A stretch of 54,661 bases of DNA from Bacteroidota bacterium (GCA_013377005.1 JACABE010000028.1:2727-57387); one strand, 5' to 3'; shown: positions 45,742 to 54,661, counted from the stretch's first letter. Program-made: numbers and translations. Notes: generated from the sequence alone by a model not told the origin.

Positions 45742-46667
45742 TATTCAAAATTTATTGGGCATCGTAAAATCCAATCTGCTAATACCTGTTCTGTGAGTCT
45801 GTCTATTGTAATTTGGTCAATATAATTAAATGCTTCTTTTAATTTAAATTTTAACTCTACTTCAATTTGCCGATAAAGTAAATTATTATCCCCTGTATTT
45901 GTGATGCATAATTCTGTAACTTTTTGTTCAAAAAAGCTGACTACACGCATAAACTTTTCGTAGTCTTTTGGGAATTTTTCTTGCATAATCTTTATAGTAA
46001 TATTCCCATTAAGAAAATGCGATATTGAATTTTGTGTTAAGATGTTTATTTTATTATCTCTATCTGTAGTGGCAGGCAATATCCTTTGTCCATGTTTTCT
46101 AATTGCATTTTCAACAAGTGAAATTTCTTTTGACTTCCAATCTGCAATTTCTGTTTTCGATTTTTGTGTCAAAGGATTAATCTCAATTTTCTTTTTTCTA
46201 TAATCTAATACTAAAGGGATTTCAGTCGCGAAAAAATCGATATCATAAATCAATACATCAAAGTTTTCATCGAGTATAGATAACTTTAATTTTCTATATT
46301 CTTCGGCTTTGTCTTGACAATGCTTTACAATGTCCTTTTTTTTATAGCCTGGTGTTACGAAAATCCATTGCTTTACTTTTATTGTTTTAATATAGTTTTT
46401 TAATTCTGTCTCGTTAGTGACTAATTTTTTAAGGTCAATAGTTATCTTGTCTCTCTGTTTTTCATAAAGAACATCAGGTGTATATTCTTCGTCTGGGCAA
46501 TAACACTGAAAAAGTATGCCAGTCCTTGTAAAACCTTCAATTCCTAAATCACCTTGCCATGAAGGCATTTCTTGATAGCCTTCTGATTCATATTTCCTTT
46601 TAAAACATATTTGACAGAATTCTTCCCACGTCGTTCCGATAAAATTTCCGTGTTCGGTTTTATACAT
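45741..46667 (-). CDS. ABC-3C effector with degenerate restriction-endonuclease-like domain
   Basis: The 308-aa first gene has an N-terminal region like Mrr-type PD-(D/E)XK nucleases (GTTWEEFCQICF, then WQGDLGIEGFTRTGILFQCY): Glu15/16, Asp40 and Glu44 line up with the GxDGxDG block, but the catalytic Lys of QxK is Tyr (QCY, 54-56). The domain may therefore be inactive or use another residue. The C-terminal half (about 165-308) is helical and should be the ABC-3C C-terminal interaction domain. It is transcribed first, followed by the middle component and the ATPase with overlapping ends. Confidence 0.75.
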   Translation of the reverse strand: MYKTEHGNFIGTTWEEFCQICFKRKYESEGYQEMPSWQGDLGIEGFTRTGILFQCYCPDEEYTPDVLYEKQRDKITIDLKKLVTNETELKNYIKTIKVKQWIFVTPGYKKKDIVKHCQDKAEEYRKLKLSILDENFDVLIYDIDFFATEIPLVLDYRKKKIEINPLTQKSKTEIADWKSKEISLVENAIRKHGQRILPATTDRDNKINILTQNSISHFLNGNITIKIMQEKFPKDYEKFMRVVSFFEQKVTELCITNTGDNNLLYRQIEVELKFKLKEAFNYIDQITIDRLTEQVLADWILRCPINFE

Positions 46668-46915
46668 AGTTTTTTGTTATTTCAATACGTTGTAATTAGT
46701 ATTTTCTTCTTTTATTGTCTGACCATCAATAGTTGTTCTGGTCGTATCTTATAGAATGACCGCTAATGTCAGTCTGTCTAAAAACATTATTTATCTCTTT
46801 TAGATAAATGTATTTGATAAATTATAAAGACTGGTATCCTATTTTTCTTAAAGTTTATATTTATAGACAGTCTGAAATATTAGCCTGTGCTAGCGGAAGA
46901 TTATATTTCACTGAG

Positions 46916-47338
46916 TCAATCGCTAATTTTTCGACCATAAACAGTTACTTTAATATTTGGTATAATATTCAGAGTAATTCCTTTTCCTAAATTGATACTG
47001 AAACTTGCTTTAACAATCTTTTTTCCATCAGAATTATAAAATGTATTTGTTGAAGCAATATATGCGGTCTTACCATTATCATGGTATGCTGTCCCAGTTG
47101 AAGCAATATAAGCGGTCTTACCATTATCATGGTATGCTGTCCCAATTGAAGCAATATATGCGGTTTTTCCGTTATCGTGATATGCTGTTCTGGTTGATTT
47201 AATATAAGCCGTTTTCCCATTGTCATGATAGGCTGTTCCAGTTGAACCTATGTATGCTGTTTTCCCATTGTCATGATAAGCTGTATTTGTCGAATCAATC
47301 CACTTCGTTTTTTTGTTTGAATGAAAAGTAGTTCCCAT
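46916..47338 (-). CDS. 16-aa tandem-repeat protein
   Basis: The 140-aa protein has at least five near-identical 16-residue repeats, TAYHDNGKTAYIASTG and variants, between a degenerate first copy (TFHSNKKTKWIDSTN) and a last copy (TFYNSDGKKIVKAS), then a hydrophobic/beta C-terminus (INLGKGITLNIIPNIKVTVY). DNA repeats have a 48-bp period and are so alike that they must have been homogenised recently. It is not a MORN, TPR or WG repeat. No signal peptide. The frame is supported because the repeat keeps its period in frame across 300 nt. Confidence 0.65.
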   Translation of the reverse strand: MGTTFHSNKKTKWIDSTNTAYHDNGKTAYIGSTGTAYHDNGKTAYIKSTRTAYHDNGKTAYIASIGTAYHDNGKTAYIASTGTAYHDNGKTAYIASTNTFYNSDGKKIVKASFSINLGKGITLNIIPNIKVTVYGRKISD

Positions 47339-47672
47339 ATTTTTAATTTTATAGTTATATTTGCCTCAGAATGCTTTTATTTTTGATTTTAACTATCCAT
47401 TTATACTAATTTCATATTCAATTCATTGTTTAACTATTTTCATGTTTCGGAAATCGTACTTAAAATAAAGTCTAACTCATTTAAATATCCAATCAAATTT
47501 AAAATCAATAAATTGTGCAATTATATTGCTTATTATTTCCTCAAAATTAATTTAATTTTTAATACAAAAACAAAATTTAACAATATATTTTGTCTTAAAA
47601 ATAATTGACTATTTTTAATATTTAATTGTATTGGCTTTTATTTGTCAACTTTACTTCAATTTAGACGTTAAA
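47339..47672. other. AT-rich intergenic region
   Basis: About 330 nt of very AT-rich sequence upstream of the repeat protein. No ORF with coding character and no strong hairpin; probably holds the repeat-gene promoter. Confidence 0.4.
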
Positions 47673-47880
47673 TTAGTCGACCGTGAAAAACCTCAATTTT
47701 TCAAAAAAAATCAAATTGTAAGTTCTTTGAGTCCATTATAGTGTTAAAAAATTGGTTTAATTGCTCCAAAATTTGTTCATAGCTCTCATTAACTAACCTA
47801 TACAGCAAAGTTTTTAGCCTTCTAAGCATCTTTCTAAAATTGAATCTAGTAGCTGCAAGTACTGTGTTTTTTATACATTT
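47673..47880 (-). pseudogene. C-terminal remnant of an IS5-type transposase
   Basis: On the minus strand, translation gives NTVLAATRFNFRKMLRRLKT followed by LEQLNQFF and a FFEKLRFFTVD end, the pattern of the C-terminus of IS5-like DDE transposases. It is preceded by an in-frame stop codon (TAA) and has no catalytic part. It ends 13 nt from the stop of the downstream DUF262 gene, showing an IS once inserted or recombined here. Confidence 0.55.
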
Positions 47881-47893
47881 TTATGCACTAGCA

Positions 47894-49915
47894 TTATTCA
47901 ATTATTTGATTAATTATATCTTTTAGTTTTTTCTCATTTTTCAAAATGATTTTCATAAAAGACAATAATCTGCCATTGTAACCATCACGAACATATCTAT
48001 CAATATTATAGAACACTCTTGTCTCTTGAAATAATTTTGCATCATCTTTCCAGAGATATCTGTTGTCCTCAGCAATATAACTTCCGAAATTCCATATCTT
48101 ATTATCAGAATAAAAATCAAAGGCAACTAATATTTTAAACTGGTTAAGGAAACCTGTGGTTTGTTTTATATTTTCAAGATTTTGATAATTATTTTTCTTG
48201 AAATGATGCTTAATCTTGCTTTCGATAATTGTTTTGATATAATCAAAATCTTTCTCATGCATATCTTTCAGCAATTGCATTAAATACTTTCCTTTGACAT
48301 CTCCAATTAACCAATTCCAATCATGACAGTTATAATTATTGTAGTAATATGGCGTTTGTTGTGACCAAGTATTACCATAATAAATTAATGCTTTTGAGAT
48401 GTTTTTATAGTTGTCCTTTTTGTTAAATAATACTTTAAATGCCTGCCATGATTTAGTAAAACCAGCATAATCCAAAGTGTTATTCTCTTCTTTGTAGTAT
48501 TCGATTAATAGGAATAAAATTTCTCCGTTAAAAATATTATGGTCTTCAATTTCCCAAAATAACAATTCCAGTTTTTCACGATTTGTTTTGGACGGAGGAT
48601 TCTTAAATAAATTTAGCTTTATTATTTCTTCATCATCTAATAATACTGTTCTACTCTTAGAATAACTTACTAAATCACAAACATCATAAATTTCTTTATG
48701 TTCCTTTGCATATTCTGAGAATAATTTAATAACAGCGATCAATTGTGTTCTAATATCTTTTCCAACATTACTTTTTCTTGAAATGTTATATATTAATCTA
48801 TTAAAACGTAAAATGTTTTTTTCATCATACTGCGTTAATAAAGAAACAAATGTTATAAGTGGAAGAATTCTGAAATAATCTATCTGCCGCTTATCTGTTC
48901 TAAAAAAGTAATTTTTGGATTCGTAATTTTTATAAAATTCTGAGATTTTACTATTTTCCACTAAATATTTATATGCATTAAAATATTTTTCAATCGCATT
49001 TAATTCAGGTAAAATCTGAAAATCAATAATCTCATTTGATGTTATGAATTGATTTATTTGATTTGCGGAAAATTTTCCTGTACTCATGGATATAATTTGA
49101 ACTATTCTTAAGAATTCATTAAAACCATTATCAGAATCAGGATTATTAAAACGATTTACCCAAAAAAAATCTTGCCAAATCTCCCATTTTTTACCCCAAC
49201 TTTCTTTATCTTCAGTTGAATTTAACTTTGAGAGAAATTTTGCTTTTAATGTTTCATTTTCAACTAAATGGCGACCTCTTGAATTCATATAAATATATAA
49301 TTCTTCACCTTGTCTTCCATTATCTATATCAAAATATGACAGTTGAATATCATCTTCAATGAATTTTAAAAAATCATTTAAATTATTATCTCCTAATTTC
49401 GTAAGCCAATTATAAATTTCAATAAAGTTATTAATGATGTTTATAATAGTTAAGTCATTTTGATAATTTGTATGATACCAAGTTTGCTTATTTATTATTT
49501 TACTGTTAAGAGTTAATCCTTTGTTGCTATTTAAAAAAAATACAAAATCTTTCAAAAAATCATGAGTGGCTTGTCTTACTTTGTAGTCAATTTTTAATTT
49601 TTCGTTTTTAATCAAATGTTCAGGAAAGTCCTTCATTAACTTGTAATACAAGGCAACTAATAAAAGGAAAATAGTAGTTATCCTTTGCTGTCCATCAATA
49701 AGAAAGTATTTATAGACATAGTCTTTATCATTATAGGCATAAATAAAACCTAAATATGGAACATCTTCATTTTCGAATCCATCTTTTATTGAATCCAATA
49801 AATCATTCACATCTGATTTCGACCATACATAATCACGCTGTATTTCAGGAATTACAAACTGTTCTAAATTCTGAAAATCAAGTATATCTAATATTGAATA
49901 TCTGCCAGTTTTCAT
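47894..49915 (-). CDS. DUF262 protein without HNH domain (GmrSD-like pair, part 2)
   Basis: The 673-aa protein has the ParB/Srx-like DUF262 nucleotide-binding and cutting core: IPEIQRDYVWSKSDVNDLLD (22-41) and FLIDGQQRITTIFLL (about 71-85). The C-terminal half is helical and contains no HNH motif, unlike its partner. It lies 5 nt downstream of the partner. Pairs of DUF262 proteins form GmrSD-type modification-dependent restriction enzymes, but in the pair here only one subunit has the nuclease-like domain. It probably acts as the second (specificity or ATPase-like) subunit. Base modification as the target is inference. Confidence 0.8.
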   Translation of the reverse strand: MKTGRYSILDILDFQNLEQFVIPEIQRDYVWSKSDVNDLLDSIKDGFENEDVPYLGFIYAYNDKDYVYKYFLIDGQQRITTIFLLLVALYYKLMKDFPEHLIKNEKLKIDYKVRQATHDFLKDFVFFLNSNKGLTLNSKIINKQTWYHTNYQNDLTIINIINNFIEIYNWLTKLGDNNLNDFLKFIEDDIQLSYFDIDNGRQGEELYIYMNSRGRHLVENETLKAKFLSKLNSTEDKESWGKKWEIWQDFFWVNRFNNPDSDNGFNEFLRIVQIISMSTGKFSANQINQFITSNEIIDFQILPELNAIEKYFNAYKYLVENSKISEFYKNYESKNYFFRTDKRQIDYFRILPLITFVSLLTQYDEKNILRFNRLIYNISRKSNVGKDIRTQLIAVIKLFSEYAKEHKEIYDVCDLVSYSKSRTVLLDDEEIIKLNLFKNPPSKTNREKLELLFWEIEDHNIFNGEILFLLIEYYKEENNTLDYAGFTKSWQAFKVLFNKKDNYKNISKALIYYGNTWSQQTPYYYNNYNCHDWNWLIGDVKGKYLMQLLKDMHEKDFDYIKTIIESKIKHHFKKNNYQNLENIKQTTGFLNQFKILVAFDFYSDNKIWNFGSYIAEDNRYLWKDDAKLFQETRVFYNIDRYVRDGYNGRLLSFMKIILKNEKKLKDIINQIIE

Positions 49916-49920
49916 AATAT

Positions 49921-51744
49921 TTATTCCCTAATTATATAGTTAAATAATTCTTTCATTTTTTTATTAATATATACTTCATGCTCGTTAATGTCGTTTTTCG
50001 ACCAAACATGCAAACTTGTATGATTTTCAATAATTAGTTTGCTAAATACATCATAAGTGTGATATGGAACAAATTTCCCATTACTAACCTTTTCTACTAT
50101 AATATTTCTCTTTTTATCAAAAAAGTTATTTGACATACTTGAATTCATACCAAGTTCTAATAAGGCAAGATTTCCTATTTTATGTAATTCTCTTGTATTA
50201 TTAGCGAGTAAATATTTTAATGCAAATTTTTCGTCGTCATTTATTGGACATTGGTCTTTTGCATTTTTAATTTTATTGAAGAAATTAATTACATTACCTT
50301 TCTCAATTTCTTCTTCAATACTTATATCATCTATATTTATTTTTTCAGGTAGAAGTTCTTTTAAAATACTCAAATCTTCTTTGGAGAAAGAGTTTGTATT
50401 TCTCAATTCATCTGGATTCTGTGGGAAAATATGTTCAATACTCCAATTCTCATTATTAATTAATCCAAAATCATAAATATTTTCACTTAAACTATTTACA
50501 GGTAAGAACTTTATTAAATCGAGAATTAGAAACATATTGAATAATTCAAATTTTGAATCATGATAGTTCAATTCTTTTAGTTTATTTTCGACTTCATTGT
50601 ACGGAATTTCATCTTTAACTAATTTCTTCAATTTCTTAATAATTTCATCTTTAGTTTTAAGTGCTCCGTGTTTTGCCCAAATACTAATAAGATTGTGTGT
50701 GCTTTTTGAATGAATTAAGAATCCTAATAAATTGTGAATTTCAGGTATATTATACCAGTCGTCCAAAATTTGTTTTGTTGAATATATTTTTTCAAAAATA
50801 CTCTTTGCCTTTTCCCCTTTTTGATACTTTTCAAAGAGAAAGGTAAAAACAGGATTTTCAGTATCTAATTCACTTACTTTCGGAAATGCTAATTTAATTA
50901 TCCATGCTATCCCACTATCATTTGGTTGAAAAAATGCAGTAATTTCTTTTCTAACTGCCCATTGAGACATTTCATCCCATTGTCTACCTAATGTTGTTCG
51001 AATCTCATTAATCTCATTTTCCGTCAATCGATATTGCTCGTTTTTATTATCTAAAGGAATCTTTGTTATCAAAAGTCCTTTTACGAGGTCTTCATCCTTT
51101 AATTTTACTCCTTTATTAACATTGACAAATATTTTCTCACTATTCATTTCATTATCAAGGATATTCACAATAATTTGAACTTTATCTGAAACATACTTGT
51201 AAAACTCAAATAAATCAGTGTCTTTTTGAATTTCATTCAAAATTTCATTTATTGTTTTAGTTGCGTGAAAAATATAAAAAACGTCTTGATTATTATGGGA
51301 AGGGTTTTGTAAAGAAAAATCATCCCAACTATAAGCAGAGATTAACTTGTCAATTTCATTATATATAAATTCTTCAATAAAGTTTTTTCTGATTTGATAA
51401 ATAAGTTTGTTTTCTACAAAATTCTCTTGGGAAGAAATTTTATCATTAGCAAAGAATAAACTGAACAATATTGTTAGAGTTGTCAATCTTTGTTGTCCAT
51501 CAATTACTTCAAATACTTCATCAATATCTTTCAAGGTAATAAATTGCAAATAATATCTTTCAGAAGAATTCTGATATGCGGAAAACAAGTCTTTCATTAA
51601 AACTTTCACATGACTATTTTCATCCTTTGATGTCCATTTATAACCTCTTTGGTAAGCAGGAATAAGAAAATTATCTTTATTAGCATCCTCTAATAACTTT
51701 GTGAAGACACCTTTTATCGAATATATTGTTTTAACTTTTGCCAT
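49921..51744 (-). CDS. DUF262 protein with C-terminal HNH/DUF1524 domain (GmrSD-like pair, part 1)
   Basis: The 607-aa protein has the DUF262 core (IPAYQRGYKWTSKDE, 28-42; VIDGQQRLTTLTILF, about 80-94) and a C-terminal DUF1524-like HNH domain (WSIEHIFPQNPDE, about 430; GNLALLELGMNSSMSNNFF). This is the layout of GmrSD/SspE-like enzymes that recognise and cut modified DNA. It is encoded first, with the HNH-less partner 5 nt behind, so the two probably form one complex. No modification genes are next to it, which fits a type IV defence against modified phage DNA. Confidence 0.88.
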   Translation of the reverse strand: MAKVKTIYSIKGVFTKLLEDANKDNFLIPAYQRGYKWTSKDENSHVKVLMKDLFSAYQNSSERYYLQFITLKDIDEVFEVIDGQQRLTTLTILFSLFFANDKISSQENFVENKLIYQIRKNFIEEFIYNEIDKLISAYSWDDFSLQNPSHNNQDVFYIFHATKTINEILNEIQKDTDLFEFYKYVSDKVQIIVNILDNEMNSEKIFVNVNKGVKLKDEDLVKGLLITKIPLDNKNEQYRLTENEINEIRTTLGRQWDEMSQWAVRKEITAFFQPNDSGIAWIIKLAFPKVSELDTENPVFTFLFEKYQKGEKAKSIFEKIYSTKQILDDWYNIPEIHNLLGFLIHSKSTHNLISIWAKHGALKTKDEIIKKLKKLVKDEIPYNEVENKLKELNYHDSKFELFNMFLILDLIKFLPVNSLSENIYDFGLINNENWSIEHIFPQNPDELRNTNSFSKEDLSILKELLPEKINIDDISIEEEIEKGNVINFFNKIKNAKDQCPINDDEKFALKYLLANNTRELHKIGNLALLELGMNSSMSNNFFDKKRNIIVEKVSNGKFVPYHTYDVFSKLIIENHTSLHVWSKNDINEHEVYINKKMKELFNYIIRE

Positions 51745-52374
51745 ATTGTTTAATTTTCTTGTTTACTATGCTTGTGTAAATATTATTATAAATCTGACAA
51801 AATCATCTTTTACCTCCATATTTGGTTGTATAGTCCTGACAAATATCTTTTTTACAAATTTACAATTTATTTAAAACCAACAACATTTTTTTTATAAAAA
51901 ACTGGTGCTATTTAGCCCCTTAACTATGAAATGAAGGTAAAATATATCTGCTTTGTGAGTGAATGTTTTTAGCGGTAGATTTTATTTTTAAAACAAAGCT
52001 TGTAGATATGAAGTGTTAACTTCCATATTAAATTGGGAACGGATTAATGTTCAGGTCTTCATTGTTAATATGATATATACTCGCAACTTGTTTTCTGTAA
52101 TCAACTCACATCAGAAATTTTTACAAAGGACATTTAAATATAAATTTTCTCAATTTATAAAGGACACATTTTTGTCCTTTAACAATATAAATTACAGATG
52201 AAACAGCCAAATTCGCTTGAACAGCAAGATAGCGAGTGGACAGTACACTTAGGTGATACTATCCACTCGCTATCTTGTTGGGGGTAAACCCCCAAACCCC
52301 CATAGTAGAAAGAGAAAGAAAGGTACACACAGTATGATTATTGATATCAGCTATTTATAATTAAATTGATTTTA
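51745..52374. other. Intergenic region carrying the oriT-like structure
   Basis: About 630 nt with no credible ORF. It contains an 8-bp hairpin (AAAGGACA/TGTCCTTT, 52159-52180), the large palindrome at 52225-52277 and a C-rich segment after it. The remainder is AT-rich. No relaxase gene is seen next to it. Confidence 0.5.
52225..52301. other. Large palindrome with C-rich tail, oriT-like candidate
   Basis: CAAGATAGCGAGTGGA at 52225-52240 begins a 21-bp arm that pairs with 52257-52277 (one mismatch). It is followed at 52278-52295 by the small perfect hairpin TTGGGGG-TAAA-CCCCCAA and then ACCCCC (52296-52301). A palindrome beside a G/C run is the pattern of transfer origins of Bacteroidota mobilisable elements, which I recall but cannot check here. 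A half-copy lies at 41557-41581. Mobilisation genes would have to act in trans. Confidence 0.5.
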
Positions 52375-54661
52375 TTATTTCCATACACCAATATAATAAT
52401 TGTCTCTTTCTTTTGTTTGTATTTTGGGATCTTGTTTGACTGCTTTTAGATAATATGCTTCCGCACTATTCCAATCATTAAATTTATTTTTGAGTAACCA
52501 AGCATAATTTAAATGTATATCAGCGTAATTTGAGTCAATCTGCATTGCTTTTTCAAAATATTTTTTTGATCTAATGTTATCATTAAAATTTTGTGCAAGT
52601 AATAAAGCAAAGTGAGAAAGTGTATTAATATTATTTGAGTCAATCTCTAATGCTTTTTCATAATGTGTTTTTGCTCCTGTTATATCATTAAATTTATATG
52701 CGAGAAGCCAAGCATAGTTATTCTGAGCAAAGATATTGTTCGAATCTATTTTTATAGCTTTCTCACAATGCTCTTTTGCACCAATGCTATCATTAAATTT
52801 GTACGCAAGTAAACAAGCGTAATTATTTTGAGTATAAACATTATTTGAATTGATTTCTAACACTTTTTCATAATACTTCTTTGCTTCAATACTATCATTA
52901 AGTTTATAAACAAGCATATCAGTATAAGCTATATAAGCTTCTTCAAAATATGGATATAATTCAATTACTTCTCTAAAATATTGTTTTGCATTATAGTAGT
53001 CATTACACTTTTTAGAAATAAATAATGCGTAATGATAATTAGCATTGAAATCGTATGGATTGATCTTTAAAGCTTTTTCGTAGTGTTTTTTTGCTCCAAT
53101 AGTATCATTAAATTTGTTCTCAAGAAGCCAAGCATATCCATTTTGGGCATAAATATTATTTGAATCAATTTCAATTGCTTTTTCAAAGTGTCTTCTTGCT
53201 TTTATGCTATCATTTAATTTTGATATTAATAATATAGCATAATCTAAATGTGCAGATCCAATGGTAGAATCAATTTTTAATAATTTCTCATATTGTTCAC
53301 AAGCACTTTTATAGTTTTTAAATTTATCAGTAAGTAGCCAAGCATATGCATAATATGTATTTGCATAATTTGTATCAACCTTTATTGTATTTTCAAAATA
53401 TTTTTTTGCATTTATACTATCTCTAAGTGTATATCCTATGAAAAAAGCATTATAGATATGAGCATCAATATAATCCGGGATTATACTCAATACTTTTTCA
53501 TTATTTGTTTTTTCTTCTTCGACATCAATACTATCACTGCTATTTTTAAAACTTGATACAAAATAATTTAAAGTATAAAACCCATGAGAATTGATGTTAT
53601 AGGCTCTCTTCAAATCTTTCTTTGCATTTATAGTATCATTAAATCTTTCATAAAGTAAAAAAGCACAATTTATTAGTGCATCATAATAGTTAGAATCAAT
53701 TTCTAATGCTTTTTTATACTGTTTTTTTGCATTAATATAGTCGTTTAAATTTTCATTAAGAAGATTAGCATAATAATAATGAGTATTTATATAATTAGGA
53801 TTATATTTAATTGATAATTTAAAGTATTTTCTAGCTTTTTTGTATTCTTTGAATTTATTTGAAAGTAATTGTGCATAATCACAAAGTGCTCCAGCATGTT
53901 TAGGGTTAATTTTAAATATTTTTTCATAATGTGTTTTTGCTTGCATTGAATCGTTATAAATGTTTGCAAGAATCCATGCATAACAATTATGAGCATCAAT
54001 TAAATTAGAATCTAACTCTAAAGCTTTTTCATAATGTGTTTTTGCTCCAATGTAATTGTTGAAATTGTTTTCAAGTAGCCATGCATAACTATATTGAAAA
54101 TTGGCGTTGTTGGAATCAATATTTAAAGCTATTTCTAAATATTTTTTTGCACTATAATACATGCCAAATTTATCCATAATCAATAATGCATAATTATAAT
54201 TTGCATTATCAAAATTAGGATTAATTTCTAAAGCTTTTTCATAATGTGTTTTTGCTCCAATGTAATCATAAAAATTATTTTCGAGTAGCCATGCATATCC
54301 ATTTTGGGCATAAATATTATTTGAATCAAGTTTTAGTGCTTTTTCAAAATGATATCTTGATTCTAAATTCTCATTAAATATATTTGTAAGAAGACATGCA
54401 TAATCAATCTGATTGTCAATAAAATTCGAATCAAGTTTTAGTGCTACTTTATAATGAACTTTAGCTTTATTGAAGTTATTTAGTTTATAATAAAAAATAT
54501 TTGCGTAATAATAATGTGCTTTAGCATAATTAGGATTAATTTTTAACGCTTTTTCAATATATATTTTTGATTCTTCAATAGAATCTATATTGTAATAACA
54601 AATTCCTATATTTCCTCTATAAATAGAATTAACAAAAGTCTTCAATTGAGTTTTTTTTGAG
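52375..54661 (-). CDS. Large TPR-repeat protein (N-terminus beyond window)
   Basis: The frame stays open to the right edge; the only in-frame start-like codon near it is a TTG at 54643-54645, so the real start is probably outside the window. The visible 756+ residues are about 20 tandem TPR-like units of 34-35 aa with a recurrent core such as AKTHYEKALEIDSNN and YAWLLENNFNDY. The DNA repeats are also similar, so the array has expanded recently. The very high Asn and Tyr content sets it apart from usual TPR proteins. It ends in PKIQTKERDNYYIGVWK. Probably a scaffold; no effector domain is seen in this part. Confidence 0.75.
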   Translation of the reverse strand, partial: SKKTQLKTFVNSIYRGNIGICYYNIDSIEESKIYIEKALKINPNYAKAHYYYANIFYYKLNNFNKAKVHYKVALKLDSNFIDNQIDYACLLTNIFNENLESRYHFEKALKLDSNNIYAQNGYAWLLENNFYDYIGAKTHYEKALEINPNFDNANYNYALLIMDKFGMYYSAKKYLEIALNIDSNNANFQYSYAWLLENNFNNYIGAKTHYEKALELDSNLIDAHNCYAWILANIYNDSMQAKTHYEKIFKINPKHAGALCDYAQLLSNKFKEYKKARKYFKLSIKYNPNYINTHYYYANLLNENLNDYINAKKQYKKALEIDSNYYDALINCAFLLYERFNDTINAKKDLKRAYNINSHGFYTLNYFVSSFKNSSDSIDVEEEKTNNEKVLSIIPDYIDAHIYNAFFIGYTLRDSINAKKYFENTIKVDTNYANTYYAYAWLLTDKFKNYKSACEQYEKLLKIDSTIGSAHLDYAILLISKLNDSIKARRHFEKAIEIDSNNIYAQNGYAWLLENKFNDTIGAKKHYEKALKINPYDFNANYHYALFISKKCNDYYNAKQYFREVIELYPYFEEAYIAYTDMLVYKLNDSIEAKKYYEKVLEINSNNVYTQNNYACLLAYKFNDSIGAKEHCEKAIKIDSNNIFAQNNYAWLLAYKFNDITGAKTHYEKALEIDSNNINTLSHFALLLAQNFNDNIRSKKYFEKAMQIDSNYADIHLNYAWLLKNKFNDWNSAEAYYLKAVKQDPKIQTKERDNYYIGVWK

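Noticed and set aside
46760-46896. Imperfect inverted repeat around a 100-nt spacer upstream of the ABC-3C operon (CCGCTA ... TAGCGG, with CTGTCTA/TAGACAG)
   Set aside because: Arms match only in two short blocks with unequal spacing; no consistent stem, so not listed as an element end.
47040-47290. 48-bp tandem repeats that at first look like a CRISPR array
   Set aside because: Repeats are directly adjacent without unique spacers and stay in one reading frame, so they are coding repeats of the 16-aa-repeat protein. No cas gene is seen.
52013-52201. 62-aa ORF in the oriT-like spacer
   Set aside because: Low-complexity, no start signal or family, and it overlaps the hairpin region.

Overview
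The window comes from a member of the Bacteroidota. Reasons: low GC, SusC/FecA-type TonB-dependent receptors with carboxypeptidase-like regulatory domains, a FecI/FecR/receptor regulon, a type IX secretion (CHU_C) cargo protein, and promoters of the TTG-N19-21-TAnnTTTG type, with almost no Shine-Dalgarno sequences.

Layout. Positions 1 to about 18.2 kb are ordinary chromosome: the 5' end of an M16 peptidase, a CarboxypepD_reg-like protein, DUF4395 and other small membrane proteins, an AraC regulator, a sigma/anti-sigma/TonB-receptor operon, a small outer-membrane barrel, an M20 dipeptidase, a T9SS surface protein, pth, mutS, and a tRNA-Gly(GCC)/tRNA-Leu(TAA) pair. A tyrosine integrase starts right after tRNA-Leu and opens an accessory island that runs to the right edge (18.3-54.7 kb).

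The island is mosaic. In order it holds: integrase and HTH protein; a DUF5655/PD-(D/E)XK-like protein; an unrecognised three-gene operon (22.3-26.7 kb); a phage-like block with a Dam methylase (27.4-30.2 kb); a rod-shaped candidate ncRNA (30.27-30.46 kb); a second XerD-like recombinase; an ATPase-methyltransferase fusion between two copies of a small gene; RadC; a cluster with GNAT, DUF2971-like and membrane-HEPN-like proteins; a radical-SAM RiPP locus whose 38-aa precursor is at 41326-41442; a TIR protein; an ABC-3C-type three-gene operon; a 16-aa-repeat protein; a transposase scrap; a tandem DUF262 (GmrSD-like) pair; an oriT-like palindrome; and a large TPR protein cut by the window edge.

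Working view (inference): this is an integrative, probably mobilisable defence island. TIR, ABC-3C and DUF262 are known conflict-system themes. The best candidates for something undescribed are the 22.3-26.7 kb operon, the ATPase-methyltransferase fusion, the membrane HEPN/DUF2971 cluster, the small radical-SAM peptide system and the candidate ncRNA. Scars of recombination (a decayed radC fragment joined to half of the oriT-like palindrome, the duplicated 105-aa genes, a transposase tail) show repeated cassette turnover.
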